Source of the DNA: Apostichopus japonicus
Taxonomy: Eukaryota; Echinodermata; Holothuroidea; Aspidochirotida; Stichopodidae
Direction: 5' to 3'
Assembly (NCBI RefSeq): GCF_037975245.1
Contig: NC_092564.1
Span: 10,020,484-10,084,483, forward strand
DNA: 64,000 nucleotides
Numbering within the stretch: position 1 is the first letter of the stretch; each line of letters opens with the position of its first letter. Made by a program: the position numbers and the translations under genes. The notes beneath the pieces were generated by a model. The model worked only from the letters and a program-made list of their open reading frames with translations. It searched no databases and was not told where the DNA came from. Below are positions 44,499 to 56,768 of this stretch, in pieces.

Positions 44499-47400
44499 AA
44501 GAGACTGCACAAATAACACAATATGAATATGGATACCAAATCTGTTCAGGTATTTGATACCGAAAGGCCATTTCATGGTCTTCCAGCAATTTTATTGCCT
44601 CAAATATCAGATTTTCCCCCTCCTTTTCTCCTCTCTCTTAGTTTTTTCAATGTGACATAAAACATAAAATATAAACCTACACCTCCTACAGTTTGTAAAT
44701 CACCGATTCAAAATCTCTCTACCAGAATGGTATCCATTAACTACAAAACATTGATTAACTAACGGAAAACTAGCCCCGAATAATATCAAAACAAGCGTAT
44801 TGAAAATACTTCTTGAATATACAAGTACATTATGTCTATCAAACTGCATTTATTTCATTGAATTACAAGTCTGAAAATCACTTGCCCCCCCCCCCTTACA
44901 GAAATAAAAGGCATTATCCCAGTTTAATACTACCATGCACCCTCTTACTTACCCCCTTTATCCTTGTCGACTTTGTAACTGCAATTCGCTACATTCTTAT
45001 AAGGTACCAGAATCTCTCGTTTGTTGCATATGAAAATGAGTCACGAGTAGACACACAACCCAACCATCATCTTTAGCTAATATGACCATGTTCTCTCTGA
45101 AGAACAGTTCCACTACACAGCTAGGGAAATCTCGCTCGGGTTACGAGATAACCCAGTTTAAAAGTTGTGTCTGGGAGCTATCACGGTGCCCAATCTGTGA
45201 TGTCACAGTTGTCTTAGTGTCACTAATATCTAAAAACCATTTATTATCATTGTTTTTTTTTTCTATTCAGGCAAAATGTTAACACTTTTTGACATGAAAC
45301 CACTGCCATCATTTACGTCACGTTTAAGAGCTTCCATATGTCAGATTCAGTATTTGCGACACTACAGAAATTAAACAATGCACTAAATACAGGAAAACAG
45401 AAGCACATTTGGCTCAATGATGTCAAACTTAGACTTAGTCTTCCTCCTTGTGTCCTAAGAAACAATAAATCTGTGATACATTCTGAATGAAATGAGATAT
45501 TTTTTTGTGTGAGCTGTTTGATTAAGTTATTTTTGACATTTATCTCTATCACATCAACCAATGATGGTCAGGTTTGTGTCTAAGGAAACCGCAACAATCA
45601 GAATACGGATTGAGCAAGTTGTCATGTCCAAGTTAAATTTGGCACCACTTGACTGAGCTTTGCAAAATATTCAGACAACAGTATGATTATCAAGGATATA
45701 TTACAACTTGATGGAAATACAAGATCCTTTTAGACTTGTCAGCTAAAAATATTCTAGCAGTTTTAGCTAGAGGGGAAGGAACCAAAAGGAAAAAATGCAG
45801 CTAATATCAGCTAGTATTGATTGCAAAAAAACTACAATATTACATATTCACACTAATTTTGGCACCAATTAACACATTTCTACATACTAAAGTGACCTCA
45901 TATATGGTACATGCTTCAAGGAAAATAAAGATAAACAAATAAAAAAACAAAAAACAAAAATAAGATAAAGGTAAAGGTGAAAGGATTTTGGGCAATATCT
46001 TACAAATATTTGGCAAGCATTCTCCAATGCATTACTGATGTGCTACTGTCGTTAGGAAAGCAACAAGCTTAGTACCACAATATTCATTGATAGCCTATGT
46101 GAGGTATTACCAAAGTAACTCTTGCTGTGTTATGCAAAAAGCTCTATCTAAAATATAACACTTAAAAACATGCCAAACATAGTCAGCTTACATTCTGGTA
46201 ACATTTTCATTACTAAATTATCCAATTTTTTGCAACAATGCTATACCTCTTTTGTATTTTTTTAAAAACTTTTTAAGACAGTCATTGAAAAGCCTTACAA
46301 TGTGAACAGTACATGTATAGCTATGTATTGATCAGCCAAACTCCTCACTTGTTCGCCCCCCTCCCCCGCCCTCACACACCCTAGGTTTTCAATCGAGTGA
46401 GCATGCAAATTTGGTCATCCTTTCTATCTACCGTATATTCCATGAATGTGTACCAAAAAGTGTCACACATACAAACTGAGGGGGTCTAAAGACATATTGA
46501 CTAATTAGCATTCTTCTTGCTAATTAGCAATCTTCATGGAGCTCATCAACCACTTCCAAAATCAACAGAGGGCACTGTCCAGTACCCCGAACTTGACACC
46601 ATTTTTTTTTTTAAATTCCAAGTCAACCTAATACTTTTTAATATCTTAACTTGTTTTACAAGCTGCACAAGAGCAACCTTGAAGTAGTCAATCGTAATGT
46701 GTCTGTATACAAGTTCATCATGGGGTGTTCGCGTGCTGGTGAACGCGCTCTCATGCGATCTTGTAACATAGAGCTGTACACAGCTGTAAACAAATGATCA
46801 CGCACATTAGGACCGACATGACGTCGCCCTCCATAGAAACGCTGGAGGGCCCCGTTAGCGGGCAAACTAATAACAGCATCTGCAGACGAGCAAAAATCCC
46901 ATTACAATGGCCATAGAGTGTTGTATTTATAAATCATAAACGTAATCATAAATCATTATCAGAGAAACGAAAATGAGATGTCACATTTCACATACACGTT
47001 TCTCAAATTCTACAAAACCTTTGTGGTCCATGTTAAACAGAAACATTGATGTTACATAATGCCTTACGGATCTATTGGATGTTTCAACATGTCACTTACT
47101 GTTCAAACGTTTAATACTTCGATACCCACAATGCATATAGAGCTCACATTTTATTTAGTTTTAATCTTTCAAAATCCACAATTAATTGCCACTTTTATAG
47201 TTCAACATAAAAAGGCACTTAGTTTTTCTCAGGCCTGCGGATCAGATTAATAGCTACATTGTTGATCATTCGGACATTACAAAAGTCTACACCATGTATC
47301 CTACCACAGCTAGTATGATATCCCTGTTACCTATTTCCACAGCTCTGCTTAACTGTGACCCTACTTTCTGGCATTGGTCTTCTGAAATTACTTCTGCACA

Positions 47401-48669
47401 TGTTGCTATGTTGGTCACATCTACCTAACAATAGCCTACACATAAACACACACAATTTCTTGTGCAAATCCTCCATCCAAAAATAGTGATACTAAACAAG
47501 TTATTAACTTAACCTATGTAACTCTAACAGTGTATGCATATTCATAGGGTGGGATGAATGTTGAGACATTGAATCTAAAATTTCTAATTTTTCTAGTTTT
47601 TCCTAGGTGCACCTAAACTTGGGGTCGCTAGTCTCAATTACTACGTACTTCTACCAATCAACATTCAACAACCTCCGTTCCACATCACAATTTTACAAAT
47701 CGTCAGACTCTACACACAGTTAATTCAAAATAGTTTCCAGGAAACAGTTCAGAGTTAAACCAGACAAAACACTATCGGCAAATATCAAAACGAATAGTCA
47801 AAGCACTGTGAAGAAATGCCTTTTAATAATTGGTCATTCTCATTTCAATCTTGTGGCATCTTGCAAGCTCCCAGGGTAAGAAGAGGATAGATCCATAACT
47901 TCTTATCTCAATCGTGATAGCTATCTTATTACCTGGCTATCTTCAAGAAAGCTTTCCATGACAATCATTTTTGCATAGATCTCTGGCTATTAGTCCAATG
48001 ACCCTTTCAATTAGCATTTCCTGCTACCTTGCCTCGGACTAAATACTTTTGATCCATCTTGTTGTCATTAAAAAGCAATTACCAAGATTCCTCCATGGAA
48101 TGCAAATTTCCTTAATTCTGGATAAAAAAAACACAGAACCTTTCAAATTCAAAATAGTTTCTTTATATTTTCATTTGACCCATTCTTTTAAAAACTCTGT
48201 CATTTCTCTTCAAGAAAGTAGACCAATTCACTGACTATCTGGATCTCTATCCTGCTTTCAAGTTGTCTTCACGGTACATTTCATCTTGACAAAGGGGGTA
48301 TCCCAAACCTTGTCTGTCTGCTCTTCATCTCATCTCCATCACCATCTGGACTAGGTCTAACAGGACTTGATGCTAGCATCAAAATCCTTCAAGCTGCGTA
48401 TCTATCTCCCTAAGAGAACAACATTTTTCTGTGGTAGAGTGCTAAATTCCTTCCTTCTGCTGGATGAATATCCTTCGCCAAATTAATTTCTGGCTACTCC
48501 GACCGCAGATCCTGATCTGACCATCCTGGCAGGCCCTGTCGACAGACTTTGGTTTCCATCCCCGTCTCTCATGGGCTCCTGACAACCTTTGTCTGTACTC
48601 CTACTGAATCCTTGGGCTATCTGTGTTCTACTGGTGGTCTAAGTTAGTACAATCTGACTATGTTTTAAG
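44499..48669. other. Downstream region of hnRNP copy 2; no gene recognised
   Basis: AT-rich with only short frames lacking domains. The part next to 48737 is probably 3'UTR of hnRNP copy 2 (a minus-strand AATAAA lies at about 47150). 46650-46870 is locally GC-richer without a recognisable product. Confidence 0.35.
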
Positions 48670-48737
48670 TGGTATTGTGTGGGGTAGTAGTACAAATCCT
48701 TCACTGTTGACTATTTACACAACCTCTATGCAAAAAT
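48670..48737 (-). other. Start of 3'UTR exon of hnRNP copy 2
   Basis: In sense, a strong acceptor with a T-run (tttttttttatcacag) is followed by ATTTTTGC, AGGTTGTGTAAATAG and CAGTGAAGGATT. This matches the 3'UTR exon start of copy 1 at 29817. With the donor at 49342 it gives a 605-bp 3'UTR intron. Confidence 0.72.
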
Positions 48738-48819
48738 CTGTGATAAAAAAAAAATCAATGACATGGGTCAGTTTGATGAGAGCACCATAATAATAGTAAT
48801 CAGCAGCAATTTTTACGAC

Positions 48820-48975
48820 ACTTATAAATAATAAATAATCATAAAAATAGTACTTATATAGCGTGTTCATCAGCAACGCTGCTCAAAGCGCTTTACAGGA
48901 ATTGAAACAATTAATATACAGGAAACATTTAAAATACAAGAAACATTCAAAAGCAAATAGTAGAAAAATAAAATA
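48820..48975 (-). repeat. LINE 3'-tail fragment
   Basis: The minus strand reads tgtaaagcgctttgagcagc, then cgctatataagt and an AT-rich end. This is the same kind of tail as at about 22700-22755 after the better LINE copy. It lies in the 3'UTR intron of hnRNP copy 2. Confidence 0.65.
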
Positions 48976-49346
48976 AATGGAAATGATAGTGTTCTATAGT
49001 ACTTGTCAATTGCAGTATTAGTTCACTGAACCCTTAGTGTGGTTCCTTGTACTGCCTCTATTAGATTGAAGTTGATTGTGCTATTTACAGATCGTTCACT
49101 AAAGCATCAGTTAAATGAATAATGCCAAGTGCATTGGTTTCTCACGGAATGAAAGAGTCTCCATCATTATCATCGTGTCTCCTCCAATCAGCACTTATTA
49201 ATGCAACCTACATGCTTGGCAGTCTCTCTGATCAGGCGAATTCCCTACAACTTTTTAAAAGTCAAATCTTTCCTTGCCTCAGATGTGTAAATTGAAGGTT
49301 AATATCTACAGTTATCTTATGAGAAATAAAAGGTGAAATTACCCAT

Positions 49347-49420
49347 TTAGTATCTCCTGCCTCCTCCTCCTCCTCCACCCCCTCCTCCATAACGATTGTA
49401 GTTGTTACTTCCAAAAGAGG
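49347..49420 (-). CDS. hnRNP copy 2 exon 10: C-terminus and stop
   Basis: Acceptor tcctttgtag, phase 1. Codes for ASFGSNNYNRYGGGG and a Gly run ending GRRY, TAA at 49347-49349. A donor (ATGG|GTAATT) lies four bases after the stop, as in copy 1. Confidence 0.86.
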
Positions 49421-52400
49421 CTACAAAGGAAAGGGTAACATGGTACGGTTACAAAGGGAAAGCTAACAAAGACAAGCTTAGATGAGTCTAGATTTGTTTA
49501 CTATTTTCATCCAAATTTCTAATAATAAGGCAAAGAGTAACATGTACTTTCAGACTGATCAATTTGCAGGCCTGAAAAATGTACTAAGCAATCAATGCAG
49601 AATCATCAAGAAAAAAAAAGGTTTCAACATATCTTTGGGGTCTGGTGGTGCACATGCAGACTCGTTATCTAATTTGTTAGCCCCAAATGCTCCGAAATGC
49701 ACTTATTTTTGGGTCTGTTACACTAGCAGACTTGCCATTAAATGATAAGGCAGCCCAGACTCACATAAACTTAACATACAATTCCTTCAGTCTGGGAGAA
49801 TGCAGACTTGCATGTAAAAGGTCGATGCAAAGCATACGGCCAGCCCAAGTGGATGTCAGATTACGAAGAAAGTCTCAAAACTTTGGGCATGGGTCAATCT
49901 AACATTACAATACTTTGCTGGTGTCCACAGCCATGACTGCATTGATGGCTCTCTGATGATGATGATGATTTCAATGAAGGATCACCAGAATTCAAGTACG
50001 TCTATTTCTCACCAAAACGGACGAGAGACTTCACGCTGGTAGGGATGCCACATGGCATATATGTCACCCATCGATATTTGCTCTTCTCGAGCTATCCTGC
50101 TTACAAGAATACACAGTGCTTGTCTGTCTCTCTCTCTGTTGACCTGTAATGACCTTGGATTTCCCACCAAAACCAACAAAACTGTTGTGCTCACAGGGAT
50201 AATGCATGGTATCTATGTCACCTCCCTACAATATGAAGATGTTCTCTACAGACAAATGTACCTCATTTCATGCACCCTCTCATAGCATGAAAGTTCCCGA
50301 AGAAGTTGTAAAGATCATTCACCTTTTGCATGATAGTTGATGTTACAATGTTAATGGGGGGAAATAACGAGACATTAATTTAACTTAGTAAGTCATCGGT
50401 AAATTAATTGTCAGCTCATCCACCAGTTTGGAAACTAATCTTCACTTACACAGCAATCTTTCAGGGCAGATTTTGTTCTCATTTTCTTCATATAATACTA
50501 CATTCAACAAACAGCTGGTTAGTTGAGAGAATAGTGTTAATCAAATTGCTTGCAATGTCCTACAAAATTGACTTTGGAGTCATTTTTCAATGCATTGAAA
50601 AGTGACACAAATGATCATTACACAAAAAAAAGAACAGGAATAAATCTAGCTTAACTTGTATCATGGAGGATGTTTGCTGTTCATAACATCTTACCTCCAT
50701 AGGGACCACCTCCACCCACTCCTGAGCTCCTTTTACCACCTCTCACAGGTCCAAAGCTAGACCTTTGACTAGCATAACCATCATTGTACCCTCCTAATGG
50801 GTAGAAAGAAAAACATCTCTTTAGAGTCTCATCTGGAGAATTCTTAACAGACAAGTTCCAAAGTAAAAAATGCCAACTTTAGACATATTTTTGAGAGCCA
50901 CCAAGACTTAGTACACCTTGACTATCCGAGATACTGAGTACACCCTGACTATCAGTTTTTAGTAAAAACACAATTTGCGGGGCTAACATTCTAACATATT
51001 CAAGACAAACAGCGTAAGAGATTATAACTTATGAATAATTCATATGCAATTACCAGATGCAGCATATCCACCACCGAAGCCATCGCCCCTGTATCCTCCT
51101 CCTCCTGCTCCGCTATTACTACTAAACCCTCTGTTGTAGCCAGCTGTCAAAGCAAGAGGCGGGAAAAACATAGAACATGATGAGAAAAGCACTTTTAAAC
51201 AGATGTCAAGTTTACACATGAATAGTCTCACAGATATACTCTGTGTATGTTGCAGCTGTATCTGAACTTTGGGAAAGGTATTTTTGGGGGAGAAGGGCCA
51301 TTTAACCAACCCACAGGTGTAATGAATGGCTGTCCACATTTTGTTGTTGTAAGTTATGACTAGTTTACAGCTTTCAAAGTCATTATGAACAAAGAGACTG
51401 GGGGTGAATTAGTTTGCATGGTTTACTTCCTTATAGTAGGGAACTCCTGAGAGTGTTGTGAGAGTATGAAGTGAGAGTATATGGTTTGCTGCACATGTAT
51501 CAACATATGTCAGTACACAAACCTTTACTGTGTTATTTGTGTAGAGGACATTTTAGGCACTGTAAGGCCAAACCGAACATTTTAACTCCTGAGGGGCTGA
51601 AGTGGTCATATTAGGTCCTGAAGGGCTGGAGTGGACATTTTAGGTCCTGAAAGATCAAACTGAACATTTTATCTCCTGAGGGGCTGAAGTGGACATGTTA
51701 GGTCCGAAAAGGTTGGAATGGCCATTTCATGTACTGGAGGTCTGATGTGGACATCTTAGATCCTCAGTGGCTAAAATTGGACATTAGACCTTTTAGGATT
51801 GTCCCAAAAGGGAAAAAAGAAAACACAAATGGAAGCCAACCTCTACACGTGGATACAACATTTCAAAGCCATGATAGAATGGACAAAGAATCCTGACCCA
51901 AATGGAGTAAGCTTACCTTGGCCCCCATTGTAACTGTCATCATAACCACCTTGTCTTCCAAACCCATCATTATACCCTCCACCTCCTGTGAATAGTTGAA
52001 GAAAGTAAAGAAACTTAAATGAGATTGACCTGTTCAGGTCTAAAAAAAAGAAAGTGTCCACTGCCCCCCCCCCTCTCCCTCCCTCACCTAACCTATATTT
52101 TACTTCTTTTCTTTTTACTCTTTAACATTCATGTCAGCTAGAAAATATGTTCATGAACTTGACGTCATAAATATTTCTAAAACTAAATGAGAATAATATG
52201 AATCATAAAACTAACCAGAAGGATAATAGGCTTCTGGACTCCTTGCGATATTTTATATGAGAAGATTTAATGTCAACCGGATGCAAAACAATAGCGTCAT
52301 TGAAGTCAATAGTGTGGACCTATGTACCAAGTGTGTACCTTATACATGCTTAAAAGGTTTGAAGTTATTGTGTTTACAAAGATTGCAGACTATTTACTTT

Positions 52401-55400
52401 TGAAGGCAACAAATGACCTTTCACCTCCACAGAAATAAATAGAGCAGGATTCTTGTTCTCAAAAACATTACCAAAGTTTAAAACATATCAAACTTTCAAT
52501 GCCAGTCATTAGTTCAAAAAGCCGATTGAATCAAGGATTCCTCTCAATACATGGTACTCACTGAATACTACTGTCAAAAGCTAACTTTGTCAATCTATAT
52601 ATCTCCCAGTCTTCATTTATATATTTTGATATTTTAATTGGAAGCAGTATAATCTCTCTTTACACCACTAAAGCAATATATTGCCCATGTTTTTTCTTAA
52701 CAATATATCGCAGGTCTGTCAAATTTTTTCCCCAAAATTTTACTAAAAATCTCATGTTAATGTTTGACCATAATATCAACTTACCACCAAAATTGTCTCT
52801 TTGATTTCTGCCACCACCACCATACCTGTCTTCTATAAAAATTAAGAAATATATGTAATAAATAAACAACCCAGAAAGCCAAGTTGGCAATGTCATTCCT
52901 TGCAATACAATTTGCTCAAAATTCCAAATAACATCTAACAAATTTAGAACAAGCGAGTTAAATTTGTCCAAGAATTAAGCAAAAAAAAGATCACAGATTT
53001 CCAGCTCTCCCATTTGTAGCGATAAACCATTTCATTCACTGGTAAGGATTTTATAGAATCTTATCCTCAAATGTTTCAATATCCAGAACGAACAGTCTTC
53101 CTATTTCAAATATAGACACAAATATGTATGAATAAAAGGACATTTTCTTTTAAAAAAAAACACAAGTTTAAAATTTGTGTAGCAGCTGTTTTCTGTGTAA
53201 GGGATGGAACTGCAATACATCTATCTTTGCACTTGTATAGCAAATAACCTATTTCGCATAGCATTTTCAGTCCCCATAGAAAGAAATTGGAAAATATAAT
53301 ACTAGCCAGTGATAAACATATATCCTGCTTAAGTTTTTTATGCAAAATTTGAAAAGTGGCAACTTTTATATTTTTCATAGAAATGGTACAGCTCATTCTG
53401 TTATTGCTTAGTCTTCCTTGTGACCATTACTGGGGGGATGTTTTTTATAGCCAACATACCTGCAAATCCACGGTTACCACCCCCTCCATAGGGAAGGCAT
53501 CCCCCTCCGAATGCACCGGCTCCTCCAAAGCCACCACCTCCGCCGTAACCACGAGGAACAAAACCTGTAGGTCCACCAAAGCCACCGTCAAACCCACCTA
53601 AACAAACAAAAAAGTTACAAGAACATCAGCACATTTTCTACTTCAAACAGTCCACAACATACCGCATTGCAGTATTAATCAACATAGGAAGATTAGCATG
53701 TTTTGTGTAATTAACAAGCCCCCCACCCTACCCCCCCTCCCCCAAGGGGAAATTTGCAAGTAGTCTCTTTTCTTTCACAACACATTACAGTACTCACATA
53801 GTTCAATTAGATTCATATTTCACATATTGAGGCTATAAACAAAGTCTGTAGTTACGTCTACCCTCAATGCTAGTAACCACTTTATTTAATTTTTTTGTGT
53901 GATGAAATGTTTGAGAATTGGAGGAGACCCCCCCCCCCACCACCCCCATCCAGAGATATAAGCATCACTCTGAAATCACTGAACAGTGCCAGGAATAGAG
54001 AGAATATTTGTTTCTGAGATTCTCAATTTTTTCTTTTTCCCTTCTCCCACTTGACATCACCAGGAAGATTATTGTCAAAGAAATGCTGTAAAATTACTTG
54101 GGAAAAGCTGTCTTTTGTTTGATTGCTCTGTCTACGTCACTACCAGTTATTTTCCCTCTAAGTGCTTAGCAATTCAATCGACACTTTACCTCTCATTCTG
54201 TCACCCATACCACCTCCACGATCTCTTCCACCTTTTGTTTGGGGAGTTGCTTTTTTTACTTCAAGTGATACCCCACCTATAGTATGGGTCTTCATTGCTG
54301 AAAGAAAGTAAGAATAACATACAGACTTAGTGTATTAGTAGATCCACAACTGACCACAGATGTGCTAAGGCCAAGCGGCAGCAGCAGCACAAACAGCATC
54401 TTAAACATTTTGGCCTGGCACTATTTTTGATGATTAATTTAACAAATTTTAAATTACCAAAATATGGGTGAATACTACAAGTTTGGCAAAGAAGTTAGCT
54501 CAGAATAGGAAAATAGATAGCACCATTTGTCATCTTAGCATACTTCATTTGCAAAACTTTTCCATCTCATCCCTTGGACCCCTTCCTCAGGACGTAAATC
54601 ACACTACTACACAAATCTGCCCAGCACTCAAATATTCCTGAGCATATCCCTGGTGACTGCATGCTTTTGTCATGTCAAGACGTTAGAATAATGCAGTTGT
54701 TTCCAAAGAATAAAGCAGGCCTTCAGCAAAGCCCCCCCCCCACCCCCCACCAAAAAAAGAAAAGAAATTTTGTAGTATTTGCAAAACTAGAATACTTGAC
54801 CTTACGTTCCATTTACCTGAAAGGAACTTTTCTATCAAGGAAGAGAATTTGTCGCTGATTTTTATGTAGGAATCCCTAGATGTTCAAAATCTTTTGACAA
54901 ATAAATATCTTGTGCTGGAAAAAGGGTAGGGGCAGAGGATCTAGTGGCATGACAATATGTCAAACAAGTTTATTACCTTGTAATGTACTCAAATGAGTTC
55001 AATTCCATACAAGTTCCATATATCAGTGAACTAAATGCATAATTAACAACAGGATCAATTGCTGTTATAAAATGCTACTTCTCTCAAGCTGTTTATACTA
55101 TATCTTTATCCCTCTGTTTTTTGTTCGTTATTTTTTGGGCGCTTCTTGTTAGAAGACAAGTAAGACAGCCTTACATTTCACCAACCAACTATTAAAATTA
55201 ACATACTCTCCTAATGATGCTTGCCCAAGTAGATTTCTGCCACAAACTGGTCTTCCTATTTCAGCCTTTTAGTCATTTTTCACTAGTCATACTGTACACC
55301 CCCAATCAAGCAAACAGCCACAGCCCAAAGAGCATACAAAAGTCATCAGACTCACCAACGAGAGTATCTACGATATCGTAATCTGTAAATTCAACAAATG

Positions 55401-56753
55401 CAAATCCACGTATTTTATTCCGATCGGCGCTCTGTTTGGGAATGATAACGTTTTTGACTTCTCCGTGTTGACTAAAGTATTCTTTTAGGTCTTCTTCTCT
55501 CAACGAGCCGATGCCGTAGATGTAAATTTTCATGGTCTCTTCGTTAACCGTTGGATCCTTCTCGGAATCCTGACCAGAAAAAGAATATTCACAGAAAGTT
55601 ATCAGGCTTCAATGTCTGAATGTCTGCCTCAAAAGCACAGTACTGTCTTTCTGACATTAATAAACCAATCACCAGTATCAATAAAAGTCTGCAATATGGT
55701 AATCCATCATATGATAGAGTAATGAGAAACACACAATGAATGCAAGCTTCAATATAAGCTCATGCAACCCACTTAAAAAAAAAGCCAAAACCTGTGTGAA
55801 ACCCTGAAGTCGCTAGTTCTAGCAAAAGAAGCATTGGGTCATTGTGTTTTAAATTTCTCGTCAAGTTTTTGGTGTTGATGGACTTACTGAAATATATATG
55901 TTAAACTATGATAATCCAAACTCTCGATTTGTAGAACCGGCTATTCCTACATTAACAAAAGAGTTATCTTCCCATAACACCTTCACAACATTAATAAATG
56001 TTCATTAATCTAGCGTTTGTGTGCCTAGCATTCTTGACAAGAACATCTAAAGTTGTCAGTGAGTTCTCATCTTGTTATCAGTATTAGGCTAGGATAAAAC
56101 TACTGACACTAGTGTTTCCTGTACTATAGTAAGAGAAATATACAGCGTAACAGCGATGATATATGGAATACTGAACATGCGTTCAGAGTCGTGAAAGTAT
56201 GCTGAAAATGTCAGAGGAAGTTACACTACGCCTGTTGTCATTTTCTATGTGGCAGTTGGACTTTTCTACGTCAAGTTTGTGAGACACTTGCAAACTTCTT
56301 AGAAGAGTAAGTACTTTAACATCTATGTATAGCTGCTGAATGAAAAGTATGAGCATTTCAAACACACAGACTTATGAAAGCCAACATAAAACAAACAGGG
56401 GAGTCACTGAATACTGGCTGAGTTCTGTGCAAGTACTGCAGTGATACTAACATGCATAAAAGACAAGTAGAGACTTGACTTACTTCTCTAGCCATTGCTC
56501 TTTTAATATCAATCTCCCTGCCATTCATCTTTATCTTTTCCCTTTTACGAGCATCCAGCACAGCCTGTGTTTCCTGTGCTGTTTGGAAGGTGACAAAACC
56601 AAATCCTCTAGAACGAGATGGAGTTGGGTCATCTCGTCTGGTTGGGTCTCTGATGACTACGCAATCCACAATTTTACCGTAATGTTGAAAGGCCTCCTTG
56701 ATATCATCTTCAGTCGTGGAAAAACTGAGGCCACCAAGAAATAACTTTCTCAT
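49347..56753 (-). CDS. hnRNP A/B-type RNA-binding protein, copy 2 (9 coding exons)
   Basis: Join (minus strand): 56484-56753, 55356-55569, 54190-54297, 53460-53597, 52785-52832, 51917-51985, 51054-51143, 50695-50793, 49347-49420. The product is 369 residues. RRM1 has KLFLGGL and RGFGFVTF with a longer loop than copy 1. RRM2 has IYIYGI and RGFAFVEF; its C-terminal part (HTIGGVSLEVKKATPQ) is like hnRNP A1. The Gly-rich tail holds an M9-like SSFGPVRGGK and GGGPYGG and ends GRRY. Start: with the 59110 noncoding exon spliced on, a TAA lies in frame upstream and the first ATG is 56751-56753 (context aggATGa). Another unseen first coding exon is possible. Same orientation as copy 1 and about 9.6 kb upstream of it, so a tandem duplication. 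Confidence 0.9.
49990..50290 (+). repeat. Interspersed repeat, two related copies
   Basis: Similar segments with gggatgccacatggcatata and gggataatgcatggtatct, each followed by tgtcacc, lie about 165 bp apart with tgaccttggatttcccacc between. Noncoding; likely the same marine-type repeat superfamily as at 33.5 kb. In an intron of hnRNP copy 2. Confidence 0.55.
50695..50793 (-). CDS. hnRNP copy 2 exon 9: M9/PY-NLS-like segment
   Basis: Acceptor ctacccattag, donor gtaaga, 99 bp, phase 1-1. Codes for GGYNDGYASQRSSFGPVRGG, KRSSGVGG and GGPYGG. Clear counterpart of copy 1 exon 10, but the Met of FGPM is Val and the RSSxGG spacing differs. Confidence 0.88.
51054..51143 (-). CDS. hnRNP copy 2 exon 8: Gly/Tyr-rich
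   Basis: Acceptor gctttgacag, donor gtaatt, 90 bp, phase 1-1. Codes for AGYNRGFSSNSGAGGGGYRG and DGFGGGYAAS. Confidence 0.85.
51560..51790. repeat. Degenerate 29-30 bp tandem repeat
   Basis: About seven units of ggacattttaggtcctga plus ggggctgaagt, diverging towards one end. Intronic in hnRNP copy 2. Confidence 0.85.
51917..51985 (-). CDS. hnRNP copy 2 exon 7: Gly/Tyr/Asp-rich
   Basis: Acceptor ctattcacag, donor gtaagc, 69 bp, phase 1-1. Codes for GGGYNDGFGRQGGYDDSYNG. The same length as copy 1 exon 8. Confidence 0.85.
52785..52832 (-). CDS. hnRNP copy 2 exon 6: Gly-rich microexon
   Basis: Acceptor atttttatag, donor gtaagt, 48 bp, phase 1-1. Codes for EDRYGGGGRNQRDNFG. Confidence 0.83.
53460..53597 (-). 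CDS. hnRNP copy 2 exon 5: Gly/Phe-rich
   Basis: Acceptor tttgtttag, donor gtatgt, 138 bp, phase 1-1. Codes for GGFDGGFGGPTGFVPRGYGG, GGFGGAGAFGGGCLPYGG and GNRGFA. The longest tail exon; it contains the only tail cysteine noticed. Confidence 0.86.
54190..54297 (-). CDS. hnRNP copy 2 exon 4: end of RRM2, RGG start
   Basis: Acceptor cttctttcag, donor gtaaag, 108 bp, phase 1-1. Codes for AMKTHTIGGVSLEVKKATPQ and then GGRDRGGGMGDRMRG. Confidence 0.88.
55356..55569 (-). CDS. hnRNP copy 2 exon 3: RRM2, first part
   Basis: Acceptor ttttctggtcag, donor gtgagt, phase 0 to 1, the same phases as copy 1 exon 3. Codes for MKIYIYGIGSLREEDL and IRGFAFVEFTDYDIVD. Confidence 0.9.
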
Positions 56754-56768
56754 CCTCTCTGAGTCAGA
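56484..56768 (-). CDS. hnRNP copy 2 exon 2: RRM1
   Basis: Acceptor ctatttgaag, donor gtaagt, 285 bp, phase 0-0. Codes for RKLFLGGLSFSTTEDDI and SRSRGFGFVTFQTAQ and ends DIKRAMARE. The loop before RNP1 (DPTRRDDPTPSRSRGF) is about eight residues longer than in copy 1. The probable start codon is at 56751-56753; 56754-56768 would be 5'UTR. Confidence 0.9.

Noticed and set aside
46656-46865. Minus-strand 69-residue frame in a GC-richer patch
   Set aside because: No recognisable domain or partner exon; not enough to call a gene.
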